Made by a program: the position numbers and the translations under genes
Notes under the pieces: model-generated
The model's database searches: none
What the model was told of the DNA's origin: nothing
Seen by the model: only the letters and a program-made list of their open reading frames with translations
Part shown: positions 1 through 7,321 of the stretch, in pieces
Numbering within the stretch: the first letter of the stretch is position 1
Layout of the letters: each line of letters starts with the position of its first letter
Assembly (NCBI GenBank): GCA_020859645.1
Contig: JAJBVU010000111.1
Location: 1 to 8,664 of the forward strand
Length of the DNA: 8,664 bases
Reading direction: 5' to 3'
Source: Eubacterium sp.
GTDB taxonomy: Bacteria; Bacillota; Clostridia; Lachnospirales; CAG-274

Positions 1-11
1 GGGTAATTGAA

Positions 12-3000
12 TTGGAGCTTAATTTAACGGAATTCGGTATAAGGCGATTTATAAATGACGGTCAAGAGTTTTTTTTAGGCAGAAAAAAAGCGCAGGAGGG
101 CAAGGTGAAGGGTGTTCGCTTTGTTGACGGCGATAATATAAAGTTTGCGGGGAAGGTTGTTGACGAAAGCCCAAAGGGAGAATACCTTGCGGAGGTAAGC
201 TTTGACATAAACGGCAGTCCTTCAAGCTGCCGCTGCTCATGCGGAAAGGGAATAAGGTGCCGACACTGCGCAGCGCTTTTGTTTGAGCTTATGAGCGACA
301 AGGGTTCTCACAGCGGCGACCTAAGCGCAAATTATGTTGCGTCTAAAAATTTTCTCGATATGCTTGAAAAGCTGAGACTTGAGGATATGAGACAGCTTTC
401 CTTTGCTGCGGCTGAAAAAATCAGAATAGAGCCCGAGGTATATTTCAGCCCCCAAAAAGCGGAGCTTGCCCTTTATATCGTTAAAAAAGGCAGACGGAAA
501 AAGCCCATTGAAGATATATTCGAATTTGCCATAAACGTAGACAGAAACACAGGGAAAAACTTCAGAGACTACGGCTATAACATAAACAGCTTCACCGATG
601 AAAGCAAAAAAATATTGAATTTTATATACAGCCATTCCGAAATTAAGGCAGGCTTTATTGCCCTGTCCAATTTAAGCGAGGACAAAAGCCGTTTTATTTT
701 GTCTGAGGTGTCTTTAGACAGCTTTTTTAATCTGTTTTCATCGAGCCGTCTTTCCGCAGTGGAGGGAGAGGAGAAGTTCAAGCTGAATTTTCGGGATGAA
801 ACTCCCTTAATTTTTATTGAAGCCGCTGTCTCCGACGGAAGGGTTAAGCTTAAGAAAAAATTTAAGCCCGGAGGGGTTTATATAACAAATACCCACGGGT
901 ATATTTTGCTTGAAAACATATTTTACAGAACATCCGTTGACTACGCCTGTGTAATAAGAGATATTGAAGCAGCCTTTAATATTGCCGGCGGAAAAGAAAT
1001 TACCTTTGAAGCTTCGGACTTGGGCAGACTTGTGGATTACTGCATACCCGTTTTATGTAAATATGACCTTTTGAAGGAGCCGGGAAAAATTTTCGACAGT
1101 CTTTCAATGACTCCATTTAAATCTCAGATTTTTTTGGAACGGAGAGGGAAAGCTCTTTGCGGAAAGGTCAAATATATATACGGCGACACTGTAATCGATT
1201 ATAATGACAAAAGCGTATATCGTGAATATCGAAATGACAGAGCCGAAACTGTTTTTAAGCTGGGTCTTGAGGGAATGGGCTTTTATGACAACGGTGCAGA
1301 GGGCTTTTTAATGACCTCGGAGGACGATATTTTCAGTTTTATGAAATACGGAATTTCAGCCCTTAAAAAGAACACAGAGGTGTTTTTAAGCGAGGACCTA
1401 AAGGCAATAAGAAAATCTGCTGAAAAGACTGTCAGCATTGGTGTTCGCTATGAGGGAGGACTTATTGACGCCGAATTTGATTTAAGCACAATTAACCTTG
1501 ACGAGATGAAAGAGGTTTTAAGTGCCTATGAATATAAAAAGAAATATTACCGCTTTTCGGACGGAAGATTTTTAAGCATCGACGACAACAAAACCTTCCT
1601 TAAGTTTATAAAGTTTTTCTCGCCCTCTAAAAGCGACCTTTCAAAGGGAAGCTTTAAAACAGGAGCAAGCAGGCTTATTGTTTTCGACAGGCTTTTTGAC
1701 GAAAACGAAAAAAGCTCAATCAGCTTTGACAAGGCCTCAAGAGGGCTTATTGAAAGATTTAACGAGCTTAAGGGCTTGGATCTTTCCGTTCCGCAGTATT
1801 ATAAGGGCATTTTGAGAGACTATCAAAAGGAAGGCTTTAAGTGGCTGAAATCCGTTGGTGAATGCGGCTTCGGCGGCGTTTTGGCTGACGATATGGGTCT
1901 CGGCAAAACCGTTCAGGTTATAAGCTATCTCTATGATAAATACGATAAGAAAAACATTTTCGACGGGGAGGAAAAGCCCTCCTTGGTGGTCTGCCCCACA
2001 TCTCTTATTTTTAACTGGGAGGCTGAGCTTGAAACCTTCGGCGGCGGTCTTAAATATGAAATAGTTTACGGCACAGGGGCAAAGCGGAAGGAAATTTTAA
2101 AGAAGAAAACACAGATTTTCGTAGCTTCCTACGAAACCGTAAAAAGAGACTTTGACATATATAAAAATATGGACTTTGCTGTAATTTTGGCTGATGAAGC
2201 ACAGTTTATCAAAAACAGGGCTACAAGAAGCTTCACCGCCTTAACGGCTCTAAAAAGCGAGGTTCGCTTTGCTGTTACAGGCACTCCCTTTGAAAATTCA
2301 TTAAGCGAGCTTTGGTCTGTATTTGAGTTTATAATGCCCGGTTATTTGGGCAGCTATAAAAGCTTTGTGGCGAATTTCGAAAAGCCCATTGTCAAAAACA
2401 ATGACAGAAGTAAGATGACAGCCCTTCAAAAGCTTATTTCGCCCTTTGTTTTAAGACGTGAAAAGGGCGATGTTTTAAGAGACCTGCCCGAAAAGACGGA
2501 AATTTACAGATATACCCTTATGACTGACGAGCAGTCTAAGCTTTATAAGGCTGAGCTTTTAAAGGCAAGGGGAATGATTAAAACCGACATTGAAGGCAAT
2601 AAAATCAACCGCATAAAAATTTTAAGCGAGATAACAAGACTGAGACAGATTTGCTGTCACCCTTCGCTTTTCTTAGAGGGGTATAAGGGGGAAAGCGGAA
2701 AGCTTGACTATCTTATGGAAAATTTGGGAGGACTTATTGAAAGAGGTCACAAGGTTTTGATTTTTTCACAGTTTACGTCAATGCTTGCCATAATCAGAGA
2801 AAGGCTGTCTCTTAAGGGCATAGAATATTTCTATATTGACGGCTCAACGCCGCCCCCCGAACGCCTTGAAAGAGTAAACGAGTTTAATTCGGGAAACAAA
2901 GCCTTTGTTTTCCTGATTTCTCTGAAAGCAGGGGGAACAGGTCTTAACCTGACCGGAGCGGACACAGTTATTCACTTTGACCAGTGGTGGAACCCGGCTG

Positions 3001-3206
3001 TTATGGAGCAGGCTTCCGACAGAGCCCACCGCTTCGGTCAAATAAGAAGGGTCAACGTCTACAGCCTTATAACCAAAAACACTATAGAAGAAAAAATATT
3101 GAAGCTTCAAAAGAAGAAAAAACAGCTTTTTAATGATGTGTTAAATTTAGAGACAGGCTTCCTTTCGGATATGACGGAAGAAGACATATTAGATTTGTTT
3201 TCATAA
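12..3206 (+). CDS. SWIM zinc-finger SNF2-family DNA-dependent ATPase/helicase
   Basis: Large cytoplasmic Swi2/Snf2-type ATPase (superfamily 2), expected to translocate on duplex DNA and remodel DNA-protein complexes; the physiological role of the bacterial members is poorly defined. Seen from the TTG at 12: a SWIM zinc finger near the N-terminus (C73, C75, C77, C83, H85 in a CxC...CxH pattern); a long middle region (about 190-600) at the place of the bacterial SNF2-associated domain; then the ATPase core with the Q-motif region RDYQKEG (602-608), Walker A DDMGLGKT (626-633), motif II as DEAQ (728-731), motif III TGTP (756-759), a SLKAGGTGLNL motif V and motif VI QASDRAHRFGQ (1000-1010). All helicase motifs look intact. 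The frame stays open to base 3 with no ATG, so TTG 12 is only the best start inside the window; the true start may lie a few codons upstream. The N-terminal sequence just after TTG resembles the usual beginning of this family, so little is missing. A terminator follows, so it is probably not co-transcribed with aroB. Confidence 0.93.
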   Translation: MELNLTEFGIRRFINDGQEFFLGRKKAQEGKVKGVRFVDGDNIKFAGKVVDESPKGEYLAEVSFDINGSPSSCRCSCGKGIRCRHCAALLFELMSDKGSHSGDLSANYVASKNFLDMLEKLRLEDMRQLSFAAAEKIRIEPEVYFSPQKAELALYIVKKGRRKKPIEDIFEFAINVDRNTGKNFRDYGYNINSFTDESKKILNFIYSHSEIKAGFIALSNLSEDKSRFILSEVSLDSFFNLFSSSRLSAVEGEEKFKLNFRDETPLIFIEAAVSDGRVKLKKKFKPGGVYITNTHGYILLENIFYRTSVDYACVIRDIEAAFNIAGGKEITFEASDLGRLVDYCIPVLCKYDLLKEPGKIFDSLSMTPFKSQIFLERRGKALCGKVKYIYGDTVIDYNDKSVYREYRNDRAETVFKLGLEGMGFYDNGAEGFLMTSEDDIFSFMKYGISALKKNTEVFLSEDLKAIRKSAEKTVSIGVRYEGGLIDAEFDLSTINLDEMKEVLSAYEYKKKYYRFSDGRFLSIDDNKTFLKFIKFFSPSKSDLSKGSFKTGASRLIVFDRLFDENEKSSISFDKASRGLIERFNELKGLDLSVPQYYKGILRDYQKEGFKWLKSVGECGFGGVLADDMGLGKTVQVISYLYDKYDKKNIFDGEEKPSLVVCPTSLIFNWEAELETFGGGLKYEIVYGTGAKRKEILKKKTQIFVASYETVKRDFDIYKNMDFAVILADEAQFIKNRATRSFTALTALKSEVRFAVTGTPFENSLSELWSVFEFIMPGYLGSYKSFVANFEKPIVKNNDRSKMTALQKLISPFVLRREKGDVLRDLPEKTEIYRYTLMTDEQSKLYKAELLKARGMIKTDIEGNKINRIKILSEITRLRQICCHPSLFLEGYKGESGKLDYLMENLGGLIERGHKVLIFSQFTSMLAIIRERLSLKGIEYFYIDGSTPPPERLERVNEFNSGNKAFVFLISLKAGGTGLNLTGADTVIHFDQWWNPAVMEQASDRAHRFGQIRRVNVYSLITKNTIEEKILKLQKKKKQLFNDVLNLETGFLSDMTEEDILDLFS

Positions 3207-3240
3207 GATTTTGCAAAAACACTTGCTTTTTTTAGTATAC

Positions 3241-3274
3241 AACCCGGCTCTTGTTTGTGTCGGGTTTTCTTTTT
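3241..3274 (+). terminator. Rho-independent terminator after the SNF2 gene
   Basis: A 6-bp perfect stem AACCCG (3241-3246) / CGGGTT (3261-3266) with a 14-base loop is followed by a T-rich run to 3274, 34 bases after the helicase stop. The loop is rather long, so efficiency is uncertain, but position and T-tract fit an intrinsic terminator separating the helicase from the aroB operon. Confidence 0.7.
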
Positions 3275-3304
3275 GAAAATTTAGGAAAAGTGACAGGTTT
3301 TGCC

Positions 3305-3333
3305 TTGAAAAGAAAGACTGTTTGTGATATGAT
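3305..3333 (+). promoter_or_regulatory. Sigma-A type promoter for the aroB-pyrC operon
   Basis: The -35 box TTGAAA (3305-3310) and -10 box TATGAT (3328-3333) are separated by exactly 17 bp, and TG at 3325-3326 one base before the -10 makes an extended -10. Each box differs from consensus at one position. Transcription should begin near 3340, giving a leader of roughly 54 bases before aroB, too short for most riboswitches. It is the only convincing promoter seen upstream of the six-gene block. Confidence 0.75.
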
Positions 3334-3377
3334 AATATAAATAATTTTATGTTGTAACGAAAACAGAATTTTTCTAC

Positions 3378-3385
3378 AAGGCAGG
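3378..3385 (+). promoter_or_regulatory. Ribosome binding site of aroB
   Basis: AAGGCAGG lies 8 bases before the ATG at 3394. It is an imperfect Shine-Dalgarno but well spaced, and supports that ATG as the start. Confidence 0.55.
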
Positions 3386-3393
3386 TTTAAAAC

Positions 3394-4479
3394 ATGAAAA
3401 CTTTTGAGGTAAATGCAAAATCGGGGGCTTACCCCATATATATAGAAGAGGGCTTCGGAGGACTTCTTAAAGCCTTTGAAACGGCTCATCTTACAGGTGT
3501 TAAGGGCATAATTATCTGCGACACAAATACGGAAAGGCTTTACTTAAATCAGGTTAAAGACCTTCTTAAAGACAGCTTTCTGTCTCTCTGCTCTGTCTCA
3601 TTTGAAGCAGGAGAGGAAAGAAAGAACCTTGACACAATTATTACTTTTTACAAAACAATGGTTGAAAACGGTTTAGACAGGAAGTCCGTTGTTATTGCCT
3701 TAGGCGGTGGCGTAGTAGGGGATATGGCAGGTTTTGCGGCCGCTACCTATATGAGGGGAATAAAATACGTTCAAATCCCCACGACCCTTCTTGCTCAGGT
3801 TGATTCATCGGTCGGGGGCAAAACCGCCGTTGACTTTATGGGAAACAAAAATATGGTAGGGGCTTTTTATCAGCCATCATTCGTATATATGAACACCGAA
3901 ACCCTTAATACTCTGCCCTACAGAGAGGTTGCCGCCGGAATGGCTGAGGTTATTAAGCACGGTCTTATAATCGACAATGACTATCTTGAAATGCTTAAAA
4001 GAGACAAGGCTGACATAAATGCTTTAAAGCCGGAAGCTGTCAGAGAGGTGCTTTACGGTTCATGCAAAGCAAAATCTTTCGTTGTATCCAAGGACGAAAA
4101 GGAAACAGGCTTAAGAGAAATTTTAAACTACGGTCATACCTTCGGTCACGCCGTTGAGAGCCTTTTGGAATTTAAGCTTCTTCACGGCGAATGTGTGGCA
4201 ATCGGTATGGCGGCGGCTTTAAGCCTGAGCCTTAAAAGGGGAGTTATTACCCAAGAGGAATACGCCGAAATTATTGACTTAATTCAATATTTCGGGCTTG
4301 AAACAAAGGCGCAGGGCGTAAACTCAGAACAGGTTTACAGCCAAATGCTTAAGGACAAAAAGACCAAAAACAATGTTGTTACCCTTGTTTTGCTTGAAAA
4401 AATCGGCAGGGCATACAGAGACAGCAATGTGGCGACAGAAGACATTTTTGAAGCAATAGAGACTGTTGTCGAGAGGTAA
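3394..4479 (+). CDS. aroB: 3-dehydroquinate synthase
   Basis: Converts DAHP to 3-dehydroquinate, step two of the shikimate pathway to aromatic amino acids, using NAD+ and a divalent metal in the cytoplasm. The 361-residue length is close to E. coli AroB (362). Visible motifs: NAD-binding GGGVVGDMAGF (104-114), DSSVGGKTAVD (137-147) with K143, KNMVGAFYQP (152-161), and the three metal ligands E185 (in AEVIKHG), H248 (in GHTFGH) and H264 (in LHGECV), matching the family positions. H252 is the conserved second histidine of GHTxGH. Nothing appears to be missing, so the enzyme should be active. It is the first gene after the promoter at 3305-3333, and its stop lies 4 bases before the lspA start, so it probably heads the operon. 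Neighbouring shikimate genes are absent; its grouping with lspA, rluD and pyr homologues is unusual in Firmicutes. Confidence 0.97.
   Translation: MKTFEVNAKSGAYPIYIEEGFGGLLKAFETAHLTGVKGIIICDTNTERLYLNQVKDLLKDSFLSLCSVSFEAGEERKNLDTIITFYKTMVENGLDRKSVVIALGGGVVGDMAGFAAATYMRGIKYVQIPTTLLAQVDSSVGGKTAVDFMGNKNMVGAFYQPSFVYMNTETLNTLPYREVAAGMAEVIKHGLIIDNDYLEMLKRDKADINALKPEAVREVLYGSCKAKSFVVSKDEKETGLREILNYGHTFGHAVESLLEFKLLHGECVAIGMAAALSLSLKRGVITQEEYAEIIDLIQYFGLETKAQGVNSEQVYSQMLKDKKTKNNVVTLVLLEKIGRAYRDSNVATEDIFEAIETVVER
4471..4476 (+). promoter_or_regulatory. Ribosome binding site of lspA, inside the aroB 3' end
   Basis: GAGAGG ends 7 bases before the ATG at 4484. It decides the lspA start in favour of this ATG over the in-frame TTG at 4466, which lies upstream of the site and has no site of its own. 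Confidence 0.65.
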
Positions 4480-4483
4480 AAAT

Positions 4484-4963
4484 ATGCTTAATACTGTGTT
4501 TATTTTGCTTTTTTGTTTTTTCGTGGCTGAAGATGTGTTTTTGAAGCAGCTTGTGGTTAAGCTTCTTCAGCCGGTGGGAGAGGTCAGTGTAATCAACAAC
4601 TTCTTCTATTTAACATATGTTGAAAACAGCGGAATGGCGTTCGGGCTTCTTTCCGGCGCAAGATGGCTTTTCGTGGCTTTCACTGTTATAATTTTGGCTG
4701 TTATATTTGCCTTTTTCTTAAAATGCAGAACAAAAAGCTATCCTGTTTTGCTTCGTCTTTCGGCGGTTATGATTGCCTCCGGAGCAGTAGGCAACCTTAT
4801 TGACAGAATAAGACTTGGCTATGTGGTGGATTATCTCCGCTTTGTGTTTTTCGGTCACTCCTTTGCGGTGTTTAATTTTGCTGACATTCTTGTTGTTTGC
4901 GGAACAGGGCTTTTGTGCCTTTATATATTGATTGAAGATAAATCGGAGGTAGATAAGAAATGA
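4484..4963 (+). CDS. lspA: Lipoprotein signal peptidase (signal peptidase II)
   Basis: Inner-membrane aspartyl protease that removes the signal peptide of prolipoproteins after diacylglyceryl modification of the lipobox Cys. The product is 159 residues from ATG 4484, usual for the family. Seen: D17 and K21 in the first membrane segment (the family D-Q-x-x-K region, here with Val for Gln), N48-S-G-M-A-F53, then GNLIDR (103-108), VVD with D116, and FNFAD with D134. D116 and D134 correspond to the catalytic aspartate pair defined in the Pseudomonas enzyme; N104, D107 and R108 are the other conserved polar residues. Four hydrophobic segments are visible, at about 3-15, 61-79, 88-104 and 130-150. 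The usual Pro before the final FNxAD is absent, a minor change. The gene follows aroB by 4 bases and overlaps the next gene by 4 bases (ATGA), so translational coupling is likely. Position just before an rluD-type gene agrees with the lspA-ylyB order of Bacillus. Confidence 0.95.
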   Translation: MLNTVFILLFCFFVAEDVFLKQLVVKLLQPVGEVSVINNFFYLTYVENSGMAFGLLSGARWLFVAFTVIILAVIFAFFLKCRTKSYPVLLRLSAVMIASGAVGNLIDRIRLGYVVDYLRFVFFGHSFAVFNFADILVVCGTGLLCLYILIEDKSEVDKK

Positions 4964-5475
4964 AAAAGCTTTCTCTTTTGGCTGTTTTAACCCTGACTGC
5001 TGTTTTAATAATCACCGAGACTGCTTTTGCCAGAATTTACGGCGGAACGGTTTTATACAGTATGACACCTAAATTTTCCTTTAAGTTTTTGCTGCCTGTA
5101 ATTTTGGGGGTTGCTGCCTTTGCAATTGTTAAATTTATTTTTAAGGATAAGCTTATTGCATTAATCTGCACCTTTGTTGTATTTTTTATAGTTTTTTTTG
5201 TGACCTGCTTTCCTGCCATCAGTGTTTACAGCTCATATTATAAGGGAAAATTTACAGAGCTTGCAGGCACAGTCAGCGGCTTTCAAAGCGACGTTAAGGA
5301 AGAAAGCTTTATTATAAACGGCGTTGTTTTTAAGGATTATGTAAATTCGGGCTTGGGTTATGATTTTTCTGCGTCAAAGGGCGGAGTTGTTACCGGAGAC
5401 GGTCAGCTTTTATACATCCGCTATGTTGAATTCGGAGGCAGAAATGTTATCTGCTATATTGAAAATGTAATGTGA
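4960..5475 (+). CDS. Small membrane protein of unknown function between lspA and rluD
   Basis: Not recognised as a named family. The 171-residue product begins with a signal-like segment (MKK, hydrophobic 5-19, possible cleavage after A24 in TAFA; no lipobox Cys), followed by two strongly hydrophobic segments at about 43-61 and 65-86. A polar C-terminal part (about 94-171) has alternating hydrophobic residues, including GTVSGF, EESFIINGVVF and GGVVTGDGQLLYIRY, suggesting a small beta-rich domain. From memory this resembles a short domain recurring at the end of hypothetical membrane proteins (pattern G-V-x-x-F...ESF-x-V-x-G-x-x-F...GG...G...VRI-Y), but this was not searched. The start is ATG 4960, overlapping the lspA stop by 4 bases, with a strong GGAGG at 4945-4949 ten bases upstream. 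It is a real gene by ribosome site, coupling and protein-like composition. Its role is unknown; proximity to lspA makes an envelope role plausible but unproven. Confidence 0.85.
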   Translation: MKKLSLLAVLTLTAVLIITETAFARIYGGTVLYSMTPKFSFKFLLPVILGVAAFAIVKFIFKDKLIALICTFVVFFIVFFVTCFPAISVYSSYYKGKFTELAGTVSGFQSDVKEESFIINGVVFKDYVNSGLGYDFSASKGGVVTGDGQLLYIRYVEFGGRNVICYIENVM

Positions 5476-5477
5476 GG
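5474..5477 (+). promoter_or_regulatory. Ribosome binding site choosing the rluD start
   Basis: GAGG overlaps the stop codon of the preceding gene and sits 6 bases before ATG 5484. The alternative GTG at 5472 overlaps this site and has no purine-rich motif of its own upstream, so ATG 5484 is preferred. Confidence 0.55.
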
Positions 5478-5483
5478 TTTTCT

Positions 5484-6425
5484 ATGAACACAGAACAATT
5501 TGTATGCGGCATAGAAGATGAGGGAATGCGCCTTGACAGCTTTTTATCCCTTAAGCTTCAGGACGTAACAAGAAGCAGAGTTCAAAAGCTTATAGATGAA
5601 TATGTTTTTGTAAACGGCAAAAAAGTCGGGAAAAGCCTTAAGCTTAAATGCGGCGATGAGGTTTCGGTAACTCTTCCCGAAGCAGTTGAAGCAGAGATTA
5701 ACGCCGAAAACATTCCTCTTGACATTTTATATGAGGACAGGGACTTAATCGTTATAAACAAGCCTCAGGGAATGGTTGTTCACCCTGCTCCGGGACACTT
5801 TTCCGGAACACTGGTAAACGCCCTTATGTATCACTGCAAAGACGGACTTTCGGGCATAAACGGCGTTATGCGTCCGGGAATAGTTCACAGAATAGACAGA
5901 GACACAAGCGGAGTTTTGGTGGCGGCGAAAAACGACTTTGCCCACAATGCTTTGGCGGAACAGCTTGAAAAGCACAGTATGAAGAGAATTTATAAGGGAA
6001 TTGTTTACAACGGTTTTAAGGAGCCTGAGGGAACAATTGAAACCCAAATCGGCAGAAGCCAAAGAGACAGAAAGAAAATGGCTGTTTTAAAAGCCGGAGG
6101 ACGCAGAGCCGTAACCCATTACAGGGTTATTGACGCCAACGGGGGCTATAGTTTTGTTGAATTTCGTCTTGAAACAGGCAGAACCCACCAGATAAGGGTG
6201 CATATGAGCCACATAGGTCATCCTCTTTTGGGCGACCCCGTCTACGGCCCTCAAAAATGCCCTTATAATCTTCAGGGTCAGGCTCTTCACGCCGAGGTTT
6301 TGGGCTTTGTTCACCCTTCAACTAACGAATATATAGAGTTTTCGGCTGATTTGCCGGAATATTTCAGAGAAGTACTTAAGAGATTGGGGATGAAAGAATG
6401 GATTTTAAACGAAAAGACTTTATAG
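5484..6425 (+). CDS. rluD: RluA/RluD-family rRNA pseudouridine synthase
   Basis: Isomerises specific uridines of structured RNA, most likely 23S rRNA, to pseudouridine in the cytoplasm. The product is 313 residues from ATG 5484 (317 from the in-frame GTG 5472). An N-terminal S4 RNA-binding domain (about 15-75; MRLDSFL, RSRVQKLI, VNGKKV) precedes the catalytic domain. The signature HRIDRDTSG is at 135-143, with catalytic Asp D138; the typical form is HRLDxxTSG, so only a conservative Leu-to-Ile change is present. The C-terminal motif GRTHQIRVHM begins at about 232 and runs into GHPLLGDPVYG. It looks fully active. The exact target uridines cannot be told from sequence; by order after lspA the Bacillus equivalent is ylyB. 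The 3' end overlaps pyrB by 28 bases. Confidence 0.93.
   Translation: MNTEQFVCGIEDEGMRLDSFLSLKLQDVTRSRVQKLIDEYVFVNGKKVGKSLKLKCGDEVSVTLPEAVEAEINAENIPLDILYEDRDLIVINKPQGMVVHPAPGHFSGTLVNALMYHCKDGLSGINGVMRPGIVHRIDRDTSGVLVAAKNDFAHNALAEQLEKHSMKRIYKGIVYNGFKEPEGTIETQIGRSQRDRKKMAVLKAGGRRAVTHYRVIDANGGYSFVEFRLETGRTHQIRVHMSHIGHPLLGDPVYGPQKCPYNLQGQALHAEVLGFVHPSTNEYIEFSADLPEYFREVLKRLGMKEWILNEKTL
6386..6390 (+). promoter_or_regulatory. Ribosome binding site of pyrB homologue, inside rluD
   Basis: GGGGA lies 7 bases before ATG 6398 within the rluD coding region. It supports the 28-base overlapping start rather than the internal in-frame ATG at 6431, which would remove 11 residues from the N-terminal helix region. 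Confidence 0.5.
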
Positions 6426-7321
6426 GTCTTATGGATTTGTCGCAAAACGAAATAAAGGATATTTTGGAAACTGCCGAAACAATGAAGGTGGTTTTGAGCC
6501 AGAAAAACAAAAAAGCCCCTTATTTACAGGGAAAGTCTGTTATTCTGCTGTTTTATGAGAAAAGCACAAGGGCAAAGCTTTCTTACGAGCTTGCGGCTCA
6601 GTATTTAAGCGCAAACTGTGTTGAGATAAACGTTCTCAATTCAGGAGACGAAACGCTTTTTGATATGGGGCGTACTATCGAACAAATGGGCGGTGACTTT
6701 ATTATTCTCAGAAACCCTTATTCAGGCTCCGCCGGCTACCTTGCGGAAAGAGTTAAGGCAAGCGTTATAAACGCCGGAGACGGCTTGAACGAAAACCCCA
6801 CACAGGCACTTTTAGACCTTTTGACCATAAAGGAGCTTAAAGGTGGCTTTAAGGGCTTAAAGGTGGCTATCTGCGGAGACGTGGCAGGTTCGAGAGTCGC
6901 CAGAAGCAATATTTGGGGGCTTTTAAAGCTGGGGGCTGAGGTTCGTGTTGCGGCTCCTCCTACGCTTTTGCCCTATTCCATAGGCGAGTTTAATGTAAAG
7001 GTTTATTATGACATAAAGAAAGCCTGTGAGGGGGCTGACGTAATAATGTATCTTAAGCTGAGAGAAGAGAAAAGCTACGGCTCAAGGCTTGCGTCCTTTG
7101 ATGAATATAAGGACTTTTTCAAGCTTGACCAAAGCACTGTTTCCGTTGCGGCAAAGGACGTTATTGTAATGCACCCAGGCTCACCTGACAGAAAAATAGA
7201 AATAGAATCCGACATTATAGACAGCGACAAATGCATAATAGACGATCAGATTACCAACGGCGTAGCCGTCAGAATGGCTATTATGTATCTTTTGTCTTTG
7301 GGAAAGGGGCTTAATGTATGA
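6398..7321 (+). CDS. pyrB: Aspartate carbamoyltransferase homologue with altered active site
   Basis: Clearly of the aspartate/ornithine carbamoyltransferase family and nearest in pattern to PyrB, which joins carbamoyl phosphate and aspartate in pyrimidine synthesis. It is full length at 307 residues. Retained: S56-T57-R58, R105, NAGDG (125-129), Q136, the GDVAGSRVARSN segment with R166, PPTLLP (187-192), HPG (259-261) and the C-terminal NGVAVRMA helix. Altered against the E. coli and Bacillus enzymes: STRTR is STRAK (A59, K60); the 80s loop with Ser80 and Lys84 reads VLNSGDE (V79, G83), lacking the Lys; the HPTQ His is N133; the R-x-Q aspartate-binding pair (Arg229/Gln231) is K220 and R222; HPGP is HPGS (S262). 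Several of these residues are essential in known enzymes, so normal activity is doubtful. It could be a pseudoenzyme, a structural partner of the next gene, or a carbamoyltransferase with another substrate. It overlaps rluD by 28 bases and pyrC by 4. No frameshift or stop is present, so the frame appears to be maintained by selection. Confidence 0.88.
   Translation: MDFKRKDFIGLMDLSQNEIKDILETAETMKVVLSQKNKKAPYLQGKSVILLFYEKSTRAKLSYELAAQYLSANCVEINVLNSGDETLFDMGRTIEQMGGDFIILRNPYSGSAGYLAERVKASVINAGDGLNENPTQALLDLLTIKELKGGFKGLKVAICGDVAGSRVARSNIWGLLKLGAEVRVAAPPTLLPYSIGEFNVKVYYDIKKACEGADVIMYLKLREEKSYGSRLASFDEYKDFFKLDQSTVSVAAKDVIVMHPGSPDRKIEIESDIIDSDKCIIDDQITNGVAVRMAIMYLLSLGKGLNV
7303..7309 (+). promoter_or_regulatory. 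Ribosome binding site of pyrC homologue
   Basis: AAAGGGG near the end of pyrB ends 8 bases before ATG 7318. It fits the ATGA overlap start and indicates independent initiation as well as coupling. Confidence 0.55.

Noticed and set aside
3211..3232. Possible extra hairpin GCAA/TTGC followed by seven T bases just after the SNF2 gene
   Set aside because: The stem is only 4 bp with two A-T pairs, too weak to call as a terminator; the AACCCG/CGGGTT structure downstream is the better candidate.
3334..3393. Riboswitch or T-box leader ahead of aroB
   Set aside because: The leader is only about 54 bases, AT-rich, and shows no stable stem or conserved T-box or riboswitch core.
4466..4483. TTG at 4466 as the lspA start, giving six more residues
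   Set aside because: The GAGAGG site lies downstream of this TTG and at ideal spacing for ATG 4484, and the added residues (MSRGKN) are not needed for the first membrane segment.
6330..6400. PyrR-type attenuator between rluD and the pyrB homologue
   Set aside because: The two genes overlap by 28 bases and no anti-terminator/terminator pair or T-run is present.
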